Assembly (NCBI GenBank): GCA_046757965.1
Contig: JBHHZI010000175.1
Coordinates: 1-6,258 of the forward strand
Direction: 5' to 3'
Origin: JBHHZI01 sp046757965
Lineage (GTDB): Bacteria; Acidobacteriota; Polarisedimenticolia; SMYD01
Length of the DNA: 6,258 nt
Shown here one piece after another: positions 3,840 to 6,258 of the stretch (the stretch's first letter is position 1; every line of letters begins with the position of its first letter). The notes beneath the pieces are model-generated. The model searched no databases. It was not told where the DNA came from and was given only the letters and a program-made list of their open reading frames with translations. Made by a program: the position numbers and the translations under genes.

Positions 3840-6258
3840 ATGAGTAAGTCCGAACCCAAAACGGCCGGTGACGGCCTGATCTCCATACCGCTCGTACCCT
3901 TGCGGGATATCGTGGTGTTCCCGTCCACGATGATGCCGTTCATCGTGGGGCGGAGCGCCTCCCTCTGTGCGTTCGATGCGGCGCTGGAGATGGACAAGCG
4001 ACTGTTTCTCGCCACCCAGCGCGATGCCCGTGTCGACAACCCCGGGATCGAGGACATCAACTCCATCGGCACCATCGCCACGGTCGTGCAGCATCAGAAG
4101 CTACCCAACGGCAATGTCAAGGTGCTCGTGGAGGGTATCGACCGCGCCCGCGTGATCGAGGTCGAGGAACTGGAAGATCACCAGCTCGCGCTCCTGAAGA
4201 GGCTCGAGCAACGGTCGGAGGTGACCCGCGAGCTGAGAGAGAAGATGAAGCGGGCCGTGGCGCTATTCGAGACCTATGTCAAGCTCTCGCCTCATCTGCC
4301 TCAGGAGAGCTTCATTCCGGTGGGCCGGTCCTCGGATCCATCGAAGCTCGTGGATACCATCGCCAGCAATCTGCAGGTCGGCGTGGATGTCAAGCAGAAT
4401 CTCCTCGAGACGCTCTTTCCGGCGGAGCGGGTCAACGCGTTGATGGCGGTCCTGGAGGCGGAGGTCGACAAGCTCCGCGTGGATCGGAAGATCCACAACA
4501 AGGTCAAGAAGCAGATGGAGAAGGCACAGAAGGAGTACTACCTCAACGAGAAGATGAAGGCCATCCAGAAGGAACTCGGTGGCCGCGAGGACAGGGCCAG
4601 CGAGATCGAGGAGTTGAAGGCGAAGATCGGCGGAGCCCGGATGCCAAAGGATGCGCGAGAGAAGGCAATGCAGGAGGTCAAGCGGCTGGAGGTGATGCCG
4701 CCGGTCTCTGCCGAGGCCACGGTGTCCCGGAACTATCTGGACTGGCTCGTGTCACTGCCGTGGCGCAAGAAGACTCGCGAATCCCGGGACATCGACCGTG
4801 CGGCACAGATCCTCGATGAAGATCACTATGGTCTCAAGAAGATCAAGGGGCGTATCCTCGAATTCCTGGCGGTCCGCCAGCTGGTGAAGAAGTCTCGCGG
4901 GTCCATTCTTTGCTTCGTGGGCCCTCCTGGTGTCGGCAAGACCTCCCTCGGGCGTTCCATTGCCCGGGCCACATCCCGCAAGTTCGTCCGGCTGTCCCTC
5001 GGCGGAGTGCGGGACGAGGCGGAGATTCGAGGACACCGTCGCACCTACATCGGGGCTTTCCCGGGGCAGATCGTGCAGATGCTGAAGAAGGCCGGCTCCC
5101 GGAACCCGGTTCTGATGCTCGACGAGGTCGACAAGATGAGCACGGATTTTCGAGGAGACCCGTCCGCGGCGCTGCTGGAGGTGCTCGACCCGGAACTCAA
5201 TCATCAGTTCCAGGACCACTACATCGATACCGAAGTCGACCTGTCCGAGGTCATGTTCCTCTGTACGGCGAATGTGCTCCATACGATCCCTGCCGCGCTG
5301 AAGGATCGGATGGAGGTGCTGCGGCTGGCGGGATACACGTTGCGGGAGAAGATGGAGATTGCCCGGCAGTTCCTCGTGCCGAAGCAGCTGACCGCGCATG
5401 GTCTGCAGCCGGACAAGGTCGGTTTCGACGACGAGACATTGCAGGATATCATCGAGCGATACACGCGAGAGGCCGGCGTGCGGAATCTCGAGCGGGAGAT
5501 CGCGTCCGTCTGCCGCAAGATCGCCATGGAGGTGGTCCGGAAGAAGGGCCATTTCGAGATGACCGTGACCCCGGAGCGGCTCGCCGAGTATCTTGGCGTT
5601 CCCCAGTTCCGTCGCCGGGAACTGGAGAAGTCCAACGAGGTCGGGGTGGCGACGGGACTCGCCTGGACGGAGTCCGGAGGAGAGATTCTCTCCACGGAGG
5701 CGACCCTCATGAAAGGGAAGGGCAACCTGTCGCTGACGGGCAAGCTGGGCGATGTCATGAAGGAGTCGGCCCAGGCCGCTCTGTCGTTCATCCGTTCCCG
5801 GTGTGCCCAGTACGGCATCGACGAAAACTTCCACCGCAAGTATGACATGCATGTCCATGTTCCTGAAGGAGCGATCCCCAAGGACGGGCCCTCGGCGGGG
5901 ATCACGATCGCCACGTCCTTGACGTCGGCACTGACGTCGATTCCGGTCCGAGGGGATGTGGCCATGACCGGAGAGATCACCCTCCGCGGCAAGGTGTTGC
6001 CGGTGGGCGGGGTGAAGGAGAAGATCCTGGCGGCTCACCGCGTGGGAATCACGACCTTGATCTTGCCGAAGGACAACCAGAAGGACCTCTCCGAACTCCC
6101 TGATGATATTCAAGAAGCATTCGATATCCGGTTCGTCGAGACCGTCGATGAGGTGTTCGACGTGGCCCTCGAATCCGAACTCGCTCGTGATAAGAAGATC
6201 GGCGGAGGCGGATTCCCGGACGCGATGGTGAAGCCGGTCTCCGACGACCGCATGGCCC
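3840..6258 (+). CDS. lon: ATP-dependent protease Lon (3' end outside window)
   Basis: The frame from ATG 3840 is open to the last base, giving 806 complete codons without a stop; E. coli Lon has 784 residues. Lon is a cytoplasmic homohexamer that unfolds and degrades damaged and regulatory proteins. The N-terminal substrate domain starts with the typical PLVPLRDIVVFP (about 18-29). A helical coiled-coil segment (about 215-250) has the conserved QKEYYLNEKMKAIQKELG. The AAA+ module shows Walker A GPPGVGKT (361-368), Walker B with Asp428-Glu429, Arg finger Arg490 and sensor-2 Arg548. The C-terminal peptidase (family S16) has the Ser685 (PKDGPSAG) and Lys728 (GGVKEK) dyad, matching E. coli Ser679 and Lys722. 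The pore loop reads YIGAFPG (403-409), with Phe where E. coli has Met. The conserved part ends near codon 785; a Gly-rich tail (IGGGGF) continues past the window. A later ATG start would remove conserved N-terminal sequence. Confidence 0.97.
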   Translation, partial: MSKSEPKTAGDGLISIPLVPLRDIVVFPSTMMPFIVGRSASLCAFDAALEMDKRLFLATQRDARVDNPGIEDINSIGTIATVVQHQKLPNGNVKVLVEGIDRARVIEVEELEDHQLALLKRLEQRSEVTRELREKMKRAVALFETYVKLSPHLPQESFIPVGRSSDPSKLVDTIASNLQVGVDVKQNLLETLFPAERVNALMAVLEAEVDKLRVDRKIHNKVKKQMEKAQKEYYLNEKMKAIQKELGGREDRASEIEELKAKIGGARMPKDAREKAMQEVKRLEVMPPVSAEATVSRNYLDWLVSLPWRKKTRESRDIDRAAQILDEDHYGLKKIKGRILEFLAVRQLVKKSRGSILCFVGPPGVGKTSLGRSIARATSRKFVRLSLGGVRDEAEIRGHRRTYIGAFPGQIVQMLKKAGSRNPVLMLDEVDKMSTDFRGDPSAALLEVLDPELNHQFQDHYIDTEVDLSEVMFLCTANVLHTIPAALKDRMEVLRLAGYTLREKMEIARQFLVPKQLTAHGLQPDKVGFDDETLQDIIERYTREAGVRNLEREIASVCRKIAMEVVRKKGHFEMTVTPERLAEYLGVPQFRRRELEKSNEVGVATGLAWTESGGEILSTEATLMKGKGNLSLTGKLGDVMKESAQAALSFIRSRCAQYGIDENFHRKYDMHVHVPEGAIPKDGPSAGITIATSLTSALTSIPVRGDVAMTGEITLRGKVLPVGGVKEKILAAHRVGITTLILPKDNQKDLSELPDDIQEAFDIRFVETVDEVFDVALESELARDKKIGGGGFPDAMVKPVSDDRMA

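Noticed and set aside
3829..3843. ATG at 3829 as an upstream start for lon
   Set aside because: That frame reads four codons and stops at TGA 3841-3843; it is out of frame with lon.
2398..4094. Minus-strand open frames opposite clpX and the clpX-lon gap (2398-3153, 3000-4094, 3298-3777)
   Set aside because: They mirror clpX and lon codon structure, overlap each other and have no domain I recognise.
4910..5845. A 311-codon + strand frame inside lon
   Set aside because: It is a different frame within the conserved AAA+ and protease parts of lon. Its Pro/Gly/Arg-rich composition is typical of out-of-frame translation of GC-rich genes.
4752..6113. A 453-codon open frame on the minus strand opposite lon
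   Set aside because: It is fully antisense to lon, which has every family motif in frame. Its protein shows no recognisable domain, and such frames are expected opposite genes with strong G/C third-position bias.
1..6258. Mobile elements, CRISPR arrays, defence or toxin-antitoxin genes
   Set aside because: All coding space is taken by conserved housekeeping genes. No repeats, terminal inverted repeats or unassigned genes were found. tRNA-Leu can serve as an integration site, but no duplicated tRNA 3' end or integrase is present.

Overview
This window is a GC-rich bacterial chromosome segment carrying one of the best conserved protein quality-control clusters: tig (trigger factor), clpP, clpX and lon, all on the + strand. 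A tRNA-Leu(UAG) gene precedes it, and before that lies the 3' end of a gene that reads as poly(A) polymerase I (pcnB). The strong G/C preference at third codon positions explains the many long antisense and out-of-frame open frames, which I treat as shadows. The tig-clpP-clpX-lon order is found in many bacteria. Together with an Arg-tailed PcnB and the high GC, it would fit a proteobacterial or deltaproteobacterial-type lineage (Desulfobacterota, Myxococcota) or a related poorly cultured phylum. I cannot fix the phylum from this sequence alone.

Layout: 1-310 is the C-terminus of PcnB with a highly basic Arg tail. 311-420 is a short intergenic stretch with a plausible sigma70-type promoter (336-364). 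421-506 is a complete tRNA-Leu with encoded CCA. After a gap of only 34 nt, tig runs 541-1854 from a GTG start with no clear Shine-Dalgarno. clpP follows after 6 nt (1861-2448) and clpX after 18 nt (2467-3705). A 134-nt intergenic region (3706-3839) holds a strong GC hairpin that can form in two mutually exclusive ways, and a perfect TATAAT right next to the lon start. lon begins at 3840 and stays open to the last base (806 complete codons). It is the largest gene here, and its stop lies outside the window.

How the genes work together: trigger factor receives nascent chains at the ribosome. ClpX recognises and unfolds substrates and feeds them into the ClpP chamber. Lon degrades misfolded and regulatory proteins on its own. 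tig, clpP and clpX have operon spacing. lon looks partly uncoupled, by the hairpin and its own promoter candidate. The tRNA just ahead of tig has no visible terminator after it, so tRNA and tig may share a transcript that is cut by tRNA-processing enzymes.

I found no undescribed system: no mobile element, CRISPR array, toxin-antitoxin pair or unknown gene. The points worth a second look are modest: a trigger factor whose prolyl-isomerase site looks degenerate, the clpX-lon intergenic switch-like structure, a possible near-leaderless lon promoter, and small variations in the ClpX and Lon loops.
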